Source: Bremia lactucae
Taxonomy: Eukaryota; Oomycota; Peronosporomycetes; Peronosporales; Peronosporaceae
Assembly: GCF_004359215.1 (NCBI RefSeq)
Contig: NC_090615.1
Location: 8,406,312 to 8,470,311, forward strand
Direction of reading: 5' to 3'
Length of the DNA stretch: 64,000 nucleotides
Part shown: positions 22,507 to 33,560 of the stretch, piece by piece
Layout: every line of letters starts with the position of its first letter
How positions within the stretch are numbered: the stretch's first letter is position 1
Position numbers and translations under genes: made by a program
Notes under the pieces: model-generated
The model's database searches: none
What the model was told of the DNA's origin: nothing
Seen by the model: the letters and a program-made list of their open reading frames with translations, nothing else

Positions 22507-22617
22507 GGGTTTAAAGGAAAGAAAACACAACCAAACGGTTAGCTGTTTAGGTTCCAACTTAAAAAAGGTAATGAAGCGAATGTTGTCACTCGGTGTCAAC
22601 AGTCTGGTAGAGAAGGG

Positions 22618-23159
22618 TGTAATGGACGCACACCGGATAGAGAACCGTTGTTGTGGTACACTTACCGGATGGGTAATATCTTTTATCCTATTCTAAAATA
22701 ATTAATTGCTTACATCCCATTTATATAGGGTAACAAATGTGGTCACCCCTAGATATAAATCTGGCGGCCGAAATCTATTTTTTAAATTAGCTAAGGTAAG
22801 GTTTTAGATTAAATAATTAAATAAAGTGCAGTTCCCCTTTTGATCTTTAAGCGTCTAGTGCCTTCTTAAGGCTTGCGCAGTGATCTGTGAGAAATAGAAG
22901 CCTTTATAAGGTACATACTCTCGGGCATAGTTGCCACTTGGTTCTACGAAAACCTGAATTCCTTGAACTAGAATTCATTAGGCTTTAATAGCTTGTACGA
23001 CTCCCTGAGTTGTTAAACCCATTAGTCCTGTAGAACTAATAGACTATTTGGGTCTAAAAGTCTTCCTCTGACTGGTGGCGTCGTTGGGGGCGCAGGAGGT
23101 GCTCGCGATTCTGTGGCTACTTGCCTGGCGGACTTTAGGAGCGAGGTAGCTCCACTACA
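22618..23159 (+). repeat. 3' LTR of A1
   Basis: It begins TGTAATGG directly after the purine tract and ends GCTCCACTACA before the GAAAC target duplication. It is 542 bp long. The matching 5' LTR is at 15672. Confidence 0.88.
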
Positions 23160-23698
23160 GAAACATGACACCTTTGGCTAGGACTGGCAACAGTTCTAGC
23201 CAACCTACACAGATAACAGTGAAGGTGAGATGCCTCCAGGACTCACGTACCCTGACGTGCAGAGGAAGGTTACAGGTTGCTAAGTATTCTTAGCTACCGA
23301 AGGTCGATATTAACGCTTTAGTATAGTGAAAAAATGTAACTATTAAACTATATAAAGTTCCCACATAACGATCCTATCAACGGACCTTAACCTAAATACA
23401 CTAAAAGCTAACTATGTACGCCCTGCGCGCCCCACAATCGTGTCTCGAAGACGATTGGCGGGCCTGATTTGAACTTGAATTAACCAATCAATAGACTAGT
23501 GTATTTTACCTTAATATTACCATATTTTGTGATATTGAAACTATGAAGTCAAAATTTAATATATATAAGATAATAATTTTGTACTTCTTTATTTATTTTT
23601 CCGTATAGAAAAAGCTCCCCGGTAAGGAGATCATATGTATCTAACGGGACATTCCGTTACATTACACACTCTCTGACCAACAGTCACTATAGTAAGAA

Positions 23699-25306
23699 AT
23701 GTTGATAGAGAGTACTCTTGTGTCTTTCTCTGTAAATTTGCACTTAATTTATTTCGATTGTAAGCTTTGTTTGCGCATGGTATCAAATCCCTTGCGCGTA
23801 GCCTGTGAGGCCGCAAACCTGGCAGCCGTAGGACTGAGTGTAGCTACTAGTGATGCAAATGTCTCAGTAGACGCTCATGCGTCTGCCGTGGGGAGTACGT
23901 CACTTCCTATTCCAGTTGAAGGTGATTCGGTGTATGAGTCGGCGTCAAAGTCCGACTCGGTGGCCACTGTGAAGACCTCCTGTTTAGCCCGGGCCGCGTC
24001 TGTCAACCCAATGGGTCCGACGTGACAACCAAAGAGGTCTTATCGAAGTTATTTACCTATTCAGACCATTTTGGCGTGGTTTCATCTTGTAATGACTCCA
24101 TGGATGACGATAACTGCGGTGATGTTAAAATGCATAACCAAGAACGAGATAATCGAAAAGGTCAATTCCGTAAGAATGCTACTGGTGGTGCTAGCATGCA
24201 TCACCGGGGACGGAGTGATCTTGAAGATGGCTTCGATAGTTTTGTAAGCATAAATGTTAACAGAAACCAACGGGCGAGGGACGCGTTGCGTTCGCTTCAA
24301 AAAAACTGGTTGCCCGAAGGGCAACATTGTTCGTTAGTCTGGTATGACCAACGAACGCTACAAGATTCCATTATTCGACTAGGACGTAACGAGATTCTTC
24401 ATCGATGCCTTCTACTGACATCAATGACACACTTGCAAGCGTGCAAACATTGTTACTCCCTTGCTTCAAGCTTCAGAGACATTCATTTCGAATGTGCAAA
24501 GCGCAGGCCGCAAGGTCTGGCTTCACAAACTGAATTCTTTCCGTGACCCGTTTGAGAGACGGACTGTAGTCGGTGCACGACTACAGTTCGTCTCTACAAG
24601 ATCCATCGTTTGTCCAAAGAGACAGTCTTGCCTTGCGTCCCGTGGAGGGACTCATGCCCGTTCTGCTTTAAGGATGCAGTCCATGGCCCTAAGGATGCCT
24701 TCTCCCTTAAAGACCCTCGTTGGACGACGCTCATCTTTTCTAAGATTTGCGAAAAAATTGAAGACCTCCAATTCTTTTAATAGCGCGGAATTCGTTCGCT
24801 CTTCGAGGAGGTGGAGAAAAATCGGGTACGTTTCACACGTCGAGTTCGAGTCATTACTGTGACTTAAATCACGTCTTCCTGTATTTACGAAAGGACGTTG
24901 ATGATGAAAGTTCCCGTCGTCGCGAGTTAGCGACGAAGGTCGACAGCGTTTGTCGAGAGCAGTCGCAATGCCGTGCTCAAGTTGCAGGTTGACCAACTGG
25001 TGAACGAACGGACGCATCAGTCCCTTCGAGGCGAGTTGGTGGTAGCTCTAAGATATTTCTATTATTTTTTGTTTTTCTATAAGCTTGAAGATGGGCTTAC
25101 CATCGGGATTTCAAACCGGAAAGTGAGTTGTACTTTAAGTTGTCTCTTTCCTACCGTTATTTATTACCTATCGTTCGGTGTATTCCCTTTCACTTTTTTA
25201 TATGGACGCGCCCCCTTTCCATTTGCTGCGGACCACTATAAATCGGGGGACTTTACTGTCTGTCAGGACGGTGCTGGTGAACTTCAAACGCCAGTCCCGA
25301 AGGTTT
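23699..25306 (+). pseudogene. Retroelement-associated ORF family II, sense copy
   Basis: Frames spread over the three plus registers read as one decayed protein of about 500 residues: an Ala/Ser/Val-rich start (MVSNPLRVACEAANLAAVGL), an acidic stretch (DDDNCGD), LQKNWLPEG, FFIDAF, RKVWLHKLNSFRDPFERRT, then VLPCVPWRDSCPFC and KDAFSLKDPRW, and a charged helical tail (RRRELATKVDSVCREQSQCR). The same sequence of motifs occurs on the minus strand of element D (35950-37730). The Cys pair suggests metal binding, but no named domain is recognised. It follows an F2 LTR end (23660). An 18-bp inverted repeat lies at 24555-24595. Confidence 0.5.
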
Positions 25307-25316
25307 AACTCTTGTT

Positions 25317-25384
25317 GACGCAGGGTTTTGCCCGTGACCTTTGGGATGATACTGCCATGCCTTCCCAACTGAGCTACAGCGCAT
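25317..25384 (-). pseudogene. Degenerate tRNA-like sequence
   Basis: On the minus strand the sequence starts GCGCTGTAGCTCAGTTGGGA, a good A-box/D-arm, followed by an anticodon-arm-like GTATCATCCCAAAGGTC and a T-arm-like ACGGGCAAAACCCTG in which the B-box is damaged. The acceptor ends do not pair. It may be a tRNA pseudogene or a tRNA-derived short repeat. Confidence 0.35.
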
Positions 25385-25519
25385 GATATTTAGCACACAC
25401 TATCTACCTATTGTTGCGTACCAAACGACCCTTGCTATCATGTATACATATATCCCTATACACGCATATGCATAAAGCGCAGCACTGTTGATAAACACAT
25501 CAATCTACAACACTCTTTC

Positions 25520-26640
25520 TTGATGTGCACATCGAAGTGCACATCGAAGTGTATGCCCTCATGCCGCCATGCCGAGTCCGATACTGAAATTGGCGTGTTG
25601 TCTCATGAAAGAGCATTCCGTGATAATTTCTTCTGTTGGCATGTGTTTCAGCGCAATTACCTAACTTGCCACCTTCTCACGCAAGAAATGAAATTTGATG
25701 TCGATGTGCTTCGTGCGTCATGGTAGACTGAATTTTCGGCCAGCGCAATATATCTTTGATTGTCTTGGAGAATTGTCGTCGCCATAACAATCTTGAACTC
25801 CAAGTCCTTAATAAAATATTGGTAGCCGGACTGCCTCTTGCTTTGTGTTGTACAAATTGTGTACTCTACTTCTGTGCTCGATGCTGCAACGGTCGGCTGG
25901 CGCTTGGAGTTCCATGAGATTGTGCCGACGGTCTAAAAGAACACGGGTCCTGTCGTTATAAGCCGCGTGTCTAAGTCGTCTGCCCAGTTTGCACATTGAG
26001 CTCTCCCTTGTTAACGCCGCCGAACGCAATGCCGATATATTTAGTTGTCTTCATGTTTGGCCGCCACCCAGTGTGACTTTCCGTAGCGTTTACAAACCTT
26101 GGCAACTTTGCCAACCGCATACGCGATGTCTAGTCGTTTACAAGTCGCTATATACATCAATGCACCCACCAGCTCGCAATACGGAAATTTCGGTACAAAC
26201 GCTTCCTCTTCAGGCATCCTCACGAGTTTCGAGTTGCTGTTTGCTGGTGTGTGCACGTCCTTAAAATTCTCGATTCCAAACGTTTCGGATAGTCGTTTGA
26301 TATCTGCCTGCTGGTTCATCTTGATCACGTGTTGGTCACGCTCGCGGTGACTCTAGATCCCCAGGCAGTACTTGAGATCACCAAGCTCCTTGATGCTAAA
26401 TTCTTGCTTCAGCATACTCTTACAGTGATGTACTTCTTAGTCTTGCCGAACAAGAATAGATTGTCCACGTAGATTACTATGATGCTGTATTCGCCGCTTG
26501 ACACTCGGAAAACACACACGGATCTGCTGCAGTGCTCTTGATACCGTAGTCCTCCAGATACTGATTCAGCATCTGGCAGGCATCGTCACGACTTGATGCT
26601 GCCAATTTATGCATGACTGATCTTTTTTGAGCCTTGGTAA
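25520..26640 (-). pseudogene. copia RT-RNase H remnant
   Basis: On the minus strand: VIYVDNLFLFGKTKKYITV (the YVDD box reads YVDN), KELGDLKYCLGI, LVGALMYIATCKRLDIAYAV, ISWNSKRQPTVAASSTEVEY and DNQRYIALAENSVYHDARS. These are the late RT and RNase H parts of a Ty1/copia element. Stops separate the pieces and the integrase half is missing. It abuts the gag-pro remnant at 26640. Confidence 0.75.
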
Positions 26641-27250
26641 TTTAAGGATGACAACAAATTTGTCATCCGATTCCAATACGATGAAATCATCATTGCACTG
26701 TGTACCCGTTAAAGTGAATTAAATACCGAATACACGTATCTCAACAGAAAGAGATGCATCTGCTGCTAGTCGCACTGTCAACTTCGTTAGAGGCATATCT
26801 CGCTCAATGGAACCTTCTGCAATCTTCTAGTGATTTGCTCTAAATGAAATATTAACACGCCCGCAATCGACTAGGGACTTTAGTGGCAACTATTTTGTCA
26901 CTGTACTTTTTACGGCGATGGCGTAAACTTCATCACCAAAAGCAGTTACACAATACGTTTGTGTGCTATAATCATTTTTCGTCAAAAGGCCCTGCAATTC
27001 TTATTGACGTAGCTGGATCAGTATGGCACTTCGCACCTTCTGACACCGACCGTTATTTTAACGACCCGCCTTGCCGTTGCAATTTCAACAGCGTCGGATC
27101 CGCATCCTCTGCTATTCTTTTGCGGGATGTCGATCGTTTCGCTCAGTGTTTCTAAGCCTTGGGCGTGGACACTACATTTATAGGCGTGGAATAGGCATAG
27201 TTGCCTGACTTTTGACAACGACTGCGTCATTACAATTGTTTGCAACTTGT
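26640..27250 (-). pseudogene. gag-pro remnant of another retroelement
   Basis: Minus-strand pieces include SIERDMPLTKLTVRLAADAS and DDFIVLESDDKFVVILKLPR, which correspond to the protease end of gypsy-type elements (compare IVLDMDDRYDPILGILWLLK near 59926-60060). Upstream Gag-like sequence is too decayed to divide into domains. Confidence 0.45.
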
Positions 27251-27419
27251 ATAGCGAGATTTTTCGCTTTCAACCAACGAGAGGTTCATAGGTTCTGAAC
27301 CTCCGTTTTCTTGTCGTCTTATTTGACAAAAAGCACCAAAGTGGACGAAAGCCTAATTTAGGCTAAAGTACTCATTTTCCGCTACAGAGATCGCTTTAAT
27401 CAAGTGTCTATAATTTGAA
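27251..27419. other. No feature seen
   Basis: Short stretch between retroelement remnants with no recognisable coding or repeat signal. Confidence 0.3.
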
Positions 27420-27824
27420 CTGAGACAGGTGGGTCTTTGATGGACCACCCTTAACAGACACAGTTACCTGTTTTTATTCATCAATTGGATGACCCACAAA
27501 ACAACTTACTAGGTATCGTGTATGCTGGGTGTTATGGCCCTTTCGTTACATGATACTTAGCTTGCTTATACGTGTTACTTAAGTGAAGTGCTATACCCGA
27601 ATTAGCGGGTGTAGCACGACACATGCTTATGTGTTTTTTATGGGGAACCATACCTATTATTAGCAAGTAAGATGACGGCACGTAGATGAATGACTCTCAT
27701 GAAATTTAGATGACTTTTCATACTTAGGGTTTTATGAAGTTAGATCTTACATGTATTACAGACTTACAAAACGCTTCCTCACGTGCACGAGTAAGCCAGG
27801 TAACGTCGCTCTTAGCCCGTTACA
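27420..27824 (+). repeat. Probable 5' LTR of gypsy element C
   Basis: AT-rich non-coding sequence ends CCCGTTACA at 27824, the same terminal CCGTTACA as F2 LTRs. It is followed two bases later by a TGGTAGTCTTCTGG primer-site candidate and then by gag. The left boundary is uncertain. Confidence 0.45.
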
Positions 27825-27865
27825 TCTGGTAGTCTTCTGGTGTTCCTTCCCATGACTAAGTTTGA

Positions 27866-28830
27866 GATGAGTATCTTTTGCCATCGCCAACTCCAGAAAT
27901 GACTATGCATTACACGGCCTCCCCTCATCTCACGAGTATAGAGTGGCAAGATCTCTACCACCTCTCAGCGGTATCCGAAGAGGTCGACGTCACGTCGCTG
28001 ATGAGGTCAGCGACGCCAGACCGACAGCGACTTGCCATCCACGAGCTCATGGACCGCGAGCTCGCCGATTCTCGTTGGCGCTTATTAACTGCCTCGTAAC
28101 CTTCAAGCAACGAGACCCGGTAGATGGATAGGTCTACCTATTCTGATGTAAGAAAGAGCCATCTTCTCCTGAATCTTTGATTTCGAGAGGTCGAAATTGC
28201 GATCGACTCGCGCTTGATTGAGTTGGAAAAGCAAAGGAGAATTTCATCCCCGTTAGCCGGCAAAATCAAGGAATGGCTCTCGGAAAACTCGTTGTGGGCG
28301 AGTGTGCGTATCCGATCCTGGCCGCTCTACAAAATGACCTTGATCTCGCCTTTCAGCCATCTCCAGCTGAATCGCGTGTGCGCGCTAATTTCTTTGTGTT
28401 CCGACAAGGAAAGATAATCATGCGCGACTAAGTCTAAAATACAAGACACCTGGCTTCGTGCGTTGTCGCAAAGCCCATTAACATGGCATCCCAGGCCCAT
28501 GTCTTTGAGTTTGGCATGCGTGAGGGTATGACGCGCTATTGCCTAACGCGAGACGATCCATTTTTTTGGAGGAAACATTTGCCCCCGCGCTGCGCGAGGA
28601 CTATCTCGTGATATCTTCGTATATAAGCGCCATCCAGATGGAACACCGATCATCGGATCCAGAGCCGATGGAGATTGACGTCGTCCAACTTCTGTTTGAC
28701 AGTCTGCACGAAATGGCAGCCCACTGATCTGCTTTCGCTGCCGATAAAAAGGCAATTGTGCCGCTGAGTGCCGCGCACCAGCTCCCGTCATCAATCACGC
28801 TGACGTAGCTGGTCACTTTGTTTCTGACGG
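27866..28830 (+). pseudogene. gag of gypsy element C
   Basis: Pieces include ISPLAGKIKEWLSENSLWAS-like sequence, ALREDYLVISSYISAIQMEH and the post-Gag EPMEIDVVQLLF typical of oomycete gypsy Gag. Frames are broken by stops and shifts. No intact CCHC knuckle was found. Confidence 0.5.
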
Positions 28831-29516
28831 AGTTACACAGTCAAAAAAGGAAAGCGACTAGTAGGCGCGGGGCGCTATACTAATTCGAGCCTAAGTCCAA
28901 GTTTTAAGGTGGTAACTCGGACTCCTAGTTCTAGCCTGCTTCACGCGCATTTGACTGCCATCACATCGAACGGTGACTCGCGGTTAATTATTGTGAACCT
29001 TTATATCGCCGGTTCACGGCGACCTTTGCGCGTGCTCCTTGATTGAAGAGAGACTATCTATTATTTTTGCGCATTGTGTCTATCATCACTGACGCGCGCT
29101 TCCGTCTGCGAGGGACCTAGCGAAATTGTGGTGAGGTTGGCTGATGGAAAACCTCGTCGTTTTCATGTCGCTGTTATATACTTTCGATGGTTTAAGCAGC
29201 AACGACAACTTCATAATTATACCAATAAACTATGCGTTTGATTGTATCTTGGCTATTCAGTGGCTGGCCCGATATCAGCCCCAGATCGGCTGTTAACGCG
29301 ATCGGTCAAACGTTGTTAGGGGTTTGACGTCTGTCGCTCTAAAGATTGGCCTCATGTCGCCATGGTGGACGATGCGTCTACGACATAGGCAGTGCATGGA
29401 GAGAGCGATGGTCGTCTATGCACCGCTTGCGCAATTTTTTTTAAACGTCGTAGGCGATTCGCGTACTTCATTTCACTGAGACAGTGTTCGAGCAGAGGAT
29501 CCAACAACTGAACATT

Positions 29517-29714
29517 GTAATTAAGCGGGTGCTTCCACTTGAGAACAACGTGGTCGAGCTGGGGCTCCCACGAGAGAGAAACATGACCGAGCAGTGGCTT
29601 TTACTTGAGAGAAACGCGATCGAGCAGGGGCCCCCACATGATAACAACGTGGCCGAGCAGGGGCTCCCACACGATCGACATGTGATCAAGCGGGGGCTCC
29701 CACATTATACGTCG
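29517..29714 (+). repeat. 33-bp tandem repeat, six units, coding-like
   Basis: Six consecutive 33-base units encode 11-residue repeats such as VIKRVLPLENN, VVELGLPRERN, MTEQWLLLERN, AIEQGPPHDNN, VAEQGLPHDRH and VIKRGLPHYTS. The frame stays open through the whole array and for about 40 codons beyond. It lies between protease and RT of element C. Confidence 0.85.
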
Positions 29715-32700
29715 ACGGCCAAGTTTGCGATGCTTCCGTCATATCTGTCCAGAGCGAATGGACAGGGCCTTCCTTACCTGGAGGGGGTGATACCCTATCA
29801 TATAACTACAGCCCGACCGACATGGCATCGGTCCACGTGGTAAAATACGTGAAAGGGAAATCACGACGATGTCGATTTGTCGACGTCTTACAACCACATG
29901 GCACTGCTTCTTTCTTTACACGGCTTCTAGGTGTTCTGGAAGCATTTCTTATGCAGCCTGAAGACAGGTATTGATCAAGTGTGCTTGGTCACAAACGAGG
30001 CCACGGGCAGCATTTTCTTGCTTGAAGCGGACGAGTCTGCTTTCCGATTTTAAGAGCGCTGAACCGAAGTCAGCGCGGGAGGAACGATTCGCGGCTCAAT
30101 CTGAGGACGCTTTGCGCGAATCACGTAATTCGGACTATGACATCGTCTGCGAATACGCAGACGTGTTTCCTGACAAGATTACGGCCGAATGCCCTGCTGA
30201 TCGGGATGGTCAACACGAGAATGAAATCCTGCCAGGGTCTGGGTACTGTGTGACGCGACAGTGGCCGCTGCCGTGCGATAAAGTCAAGGCGATTGACAAT
30301 TTCTTCGAGAGCCACCGCAAAGCAGGCCATGTGCGCGAGAGTGTCTTGCTCTATTGGAGTCCTACCTTATGTGTGAAGAAGGCAACTGGCGGATAGCGTA
30401 TCGTCCGCGCATTTAAAAGGCTGAACGATACCACTTTCATAGCGCAGGAACCGATCCCCATGAAGAAAATGGTACTATATTTCATGATTGAGAGTGCCAT
30501 TTGCAGTGACCGATGGCATTTACCATATTTTAATTAGATAAAGTGACATTCCCCTGATAGCGGTCAGCACGCCGAGCAACATGGTTTGGGAATGGTTGAT
30601 AATGTCGCAGAAACTGTAAGAACGCTCCCGCCACACTTAATCGGATGGCGTCGCATGTGCTACCACCACTCCGCGAGGATGCGCCGAGCTACTTTGGGGC
30701 ACTTAATTTTTTTAAGTGACGAGGGACAAAAAGCTTTACACGAATCTGAAGCAGTGTGTATTTGCGCCCCGGAGATTTCGGTGCTTGGCTGCTACGTGAG
30801 TAAAGCAGGGGTTCGAGCCGATCCTGAAGCGATTCTATCTACCTGCTCATTGCTAACACCTACACACCCCACATATTTGCGCCAATGGCATATTTTAGCA
30901 CATTATCGAAACAACTGCACGGAAAATTACGCTGGATCTATTCAGCGCTATCGTCACTCCTTAAGAAAGATGCCACATTTTCGTGGCTAATGAGCATCAG
31001 GCCGCGTTCAAGTCCGTGAAGAAGAGCTTGGCTCGGCTCCAGCCTTGAGATTACTAGATGAGTTGAAGCTTTTTTATGGAGCTTGCGATGCAAGCGATTT
31101 TGAGATCGGCTGCGCACTCATTGGATTTGACGACGGCAATCATGAACGGGTAGTGAGCTATCTGTCATAACAACTGACCCCCCCCCGAGAAGAATTAATC
31201 CGTCCACTACAAATAGCTATTGGCAATGCGGTACGCTCGTCAAATCTCGAGTGCATCACCTCGGAGAATAGACCTTCGCGCTGTACATTGATGACGCGAC
31301 ATTGAGATTCGCAACGAAAAGCTCTAATCTGTCGGACCGGATGGCTCACCAGGCTTCTGTCCTCTCCGAGAACAACTTCGTCGTTCTGTAAAAGCCAGGC
31401 AAGAACACCACTTTTATCGATGCCCTATCGCGATGACTACGGTCCTCGCTTGGACTTGGATCGTCATAATACTGACGACAATGATGACGACAGGTGCGCG
31501 GTGTGTGTATCACTGAATTTAGCTTCAGTCGCTCCAGTATTACCTCTTCACGATAATATTTTAGCGGCTTACGATGGCGACACCGACTATGCTGACATTA
31601 TCGCGTGTCTACGATACCTCAATGATGTTTTCGCGATTTTTCTTTCTCGTTAAAAGCGTGACCACATCACACGTTACAATTTAAAAATACAGTTGCTAGT
31701 GTACAGCATTGATCGTTTCGATGCGCCACAACGTGATTGTAACGATCCTGATCTATGAGCTCGATTTATTTACGGGTTGCATAATTTCTCGGCTGGAGGT
31801 CATCTGGGCCGCGAAAAGACTTCCGCGGCTGTTTTACGCAGCTTTTACAAGCCTCGCTTGTATAAGTGAGTGCGTTATTGAATGCGGACCTGTGAAATTT
31901 ACCACCGTATGAAGCCGTCACCGTTGTCGCAGGCACCCCTGCGATCACTTCCAATTGCCTCCGAAGCTTGGCACTCGATTTCTATGGACTTTATTTTGAA
32001 CCTTCCGCCCGACGAAAAAGGCTGGCGTTATGGTAATGTTTGACCGCTTCACTTAAATAAGTCATATTATTGCTCTTACGGCGCAAATCACCGTCGCTGA
32101 GACCGCGGTGCACTTCATCGACGCGGTATACCGCCATCATGGTCTTAAGGAGGCGATTGCGTCCGACCGCTATTCCGCGATTTACTTCCGCCGTCAGGGG
32201 GTAAACTTTTCGATCTTCTCGAAACAACATTGCTGATGTCGACGGCGGCCCATCCGGAAACAAATGGGCAAACCGAAAGCGACAATCGCGTTCTCGAAGA
32301 CGTTCTTCGCAGCTATGCGAGATCGTTTACCAATTGGAGCTACTTCTTGCCGTTGGCTGAGTTCTCGCTTAACGACGCTCAGCGACGCTGAAAACGCGTC
32401 AACGGGTTTGACGCCTATCTTCGTTAAAAATGCGCGCAACTCGTCGTTCCACTCTACTTGCCGTGGGTAGCCCCATGGCGCTTCGTGATTCCACTCAGGA
32501 GAGAAATGTAGATCTCGAGCATCTAAGATTACCGAGTGCAGCTGCCGCTATGACTGCCGCTGATGTGGTTACAGGTGCAACAACCGCTCTCGATGCCACG
32601 TCACCTTTGTCGGGGTGAACTTCGCAGACATCTGATTAGCCCGAACTCGAGGACTCGAACGTCCGCGGCACCGCCTAATGCGGCTAATTACGCGCAGCGA

Positions 32701-33125
32701 CTATCGGCGCGTCCGATCGATGACGCCGGTTGGACGACTTCATGCTGCAATGACAATTAATTACCTGGTTTGTCCGGGATACTTCGTCAGGCATTTGTGA
32801 ACAAAAAAGAGAACTAATGCAAACGTGGAAGAAGTAACGTAAATTAGTTTCAGCCATCGGTCGAGCACTCCTATCGACCGAAGGCAGAAGAGACTCAGCC
32901 ATGACGAACTTGGGTGCGAGTAAACTCGCCCAAGATTCATCGGACCCTTTAAGGAACTTAAAAGGTGGAGAAGCCTACACTGTCGACATTCTTACTTCCT
33001 TGCGATTACACCCGACATTCTACGTACGGCGGCTGAAGCGTATCTTTCAGCTACAATTCCCGAGTCTGATCAGCAGGCTGTGTCAGTGGCGCATACATTG
33101 AGCGTCCATCCCGGCCCTTCGTTGA

Positions 33126-33194
33126 GGTCACCCGCAAACTGGATTGCAGTGCAGCCAACACCGGGCGGCACTGCAATCCAGTTTGCGGGTGACC
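33126..33194. repeat. Perfect 27-bp inverted repeat
   Basis: Arms 33126-33152 (GGTCACCCGCAAACTGGATT...) and 33168-33194 (...TTTGCGGGTGACC) are exact reverse complements around a 15-base loop. It lies in the C-terminal coding region of element C pol. Confidence 0.92.
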
Positions 33195-33284
33195 GACAAT
33201 ATGACGCTCCAGCATCCTTACACGCTCGAGCAACTCTTAATTTGACTGACGAATCTCAGTCGCAGTCCAGGTCGAAACTAACGT

Positions 33285-33560
33285 TTTAGTATATAGAAAG
33301 AGTAAACTGTATTGATATTAAGTTCCTACGTAACGATCTTCAATCTACTGACTTTAATACATTAATAATAACTATTTAGAACGCTTCTTTGCGCACCGTC
33401 CAATCGTGTCTTCAAACGATTACCAGGGTTGATTTAAACTGTAATCAACCAACTTACAGAACTATTGTCTTGTTGCATTTAATAATTACAAATTTGGTAA
33501 TACTAAAAACGACAAGTCGAAATTATTAAATAATAATAATTTTTGGCCACTACTATATAT
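33285..33560 (+). repeat. F2 LTR fragment
   Basis: Matches the middle of F2 LTRs: TAGAAAGAGTAAACTGTATT, CTACGTAACGATCTTC, GCGCACCGTCCAATCGTGTC and AATTTGGTAATACT. The start is missing; it directly follows pol of element C. Confidence 0.65.

Larger units (their letters stand above)
15672..23159 (+). mobile_element. Ty3/gypsy chromovirus A1, complete but decayed
   Basis: LTRs at 15672-16315 and 22618-23159 begin TGT(G/A)ATGG and end CTACA. The insertion is bordered by a perfect GAAAC target duplication (15667-15671 and 23160-23164). In order it has gag with a CCHC knuckle, protease, reverse transcriptase, RNase H, integrase and chromodomain on the plus strand, and then an antisense frame before the polypurine tract AGAGAAGGG at 22609-22617. 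Stops and frameshifts occur throughout, and the LTRs differ by substitutions and indels, so the copy is old and immobile on its own. Confidence 0.9.
15549..23660 (+). repeat. Older LTR (family F2) split by element A1
   Basis: The left part (15549-15671) starts with a GAAACGGGGTGTACC-like terminus. The right part (23165-23660) matches other F2 copies: CAGAGGAAGGTT, AGGTCGATATTAACGC, the run before ATTACCATATTTTG, and the end CCGTTACA. Other copies start TGTAACGGGG, so the ends form an 8-bp inverted repeat. Between the two parts lies A1 flanked by GAAAC on both sides, so the two parts were once one LTR of about 620 bp. It may be solo or the 5' LTR of a lost element. Confidence 0.65.
28960..33290 (+). 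pseudogene. pol of gypsy element C
   Basis: Protease-like IVNLYIAGSRRPLRVLLD, then RT (YADVFPDKITAECPADRD, GSGYCVTRQWPLPCDKVKAI, PTLCVKKATGG), RNase H (ACDASDFEIGCALI), integrase (GGHLGREKT, FIDAVYRHHGLKEAIASDR, ETNGQTES in a shifted frame) and a tail FIGPF...LRLHPTFYVRRLKR. The order fits Ty3/gypsy. Many stops. A 33-bp tandem repeat lies between protease and RT, and a 27-bp perfect inverted repeat lies near the end. Confidence 0.75.
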
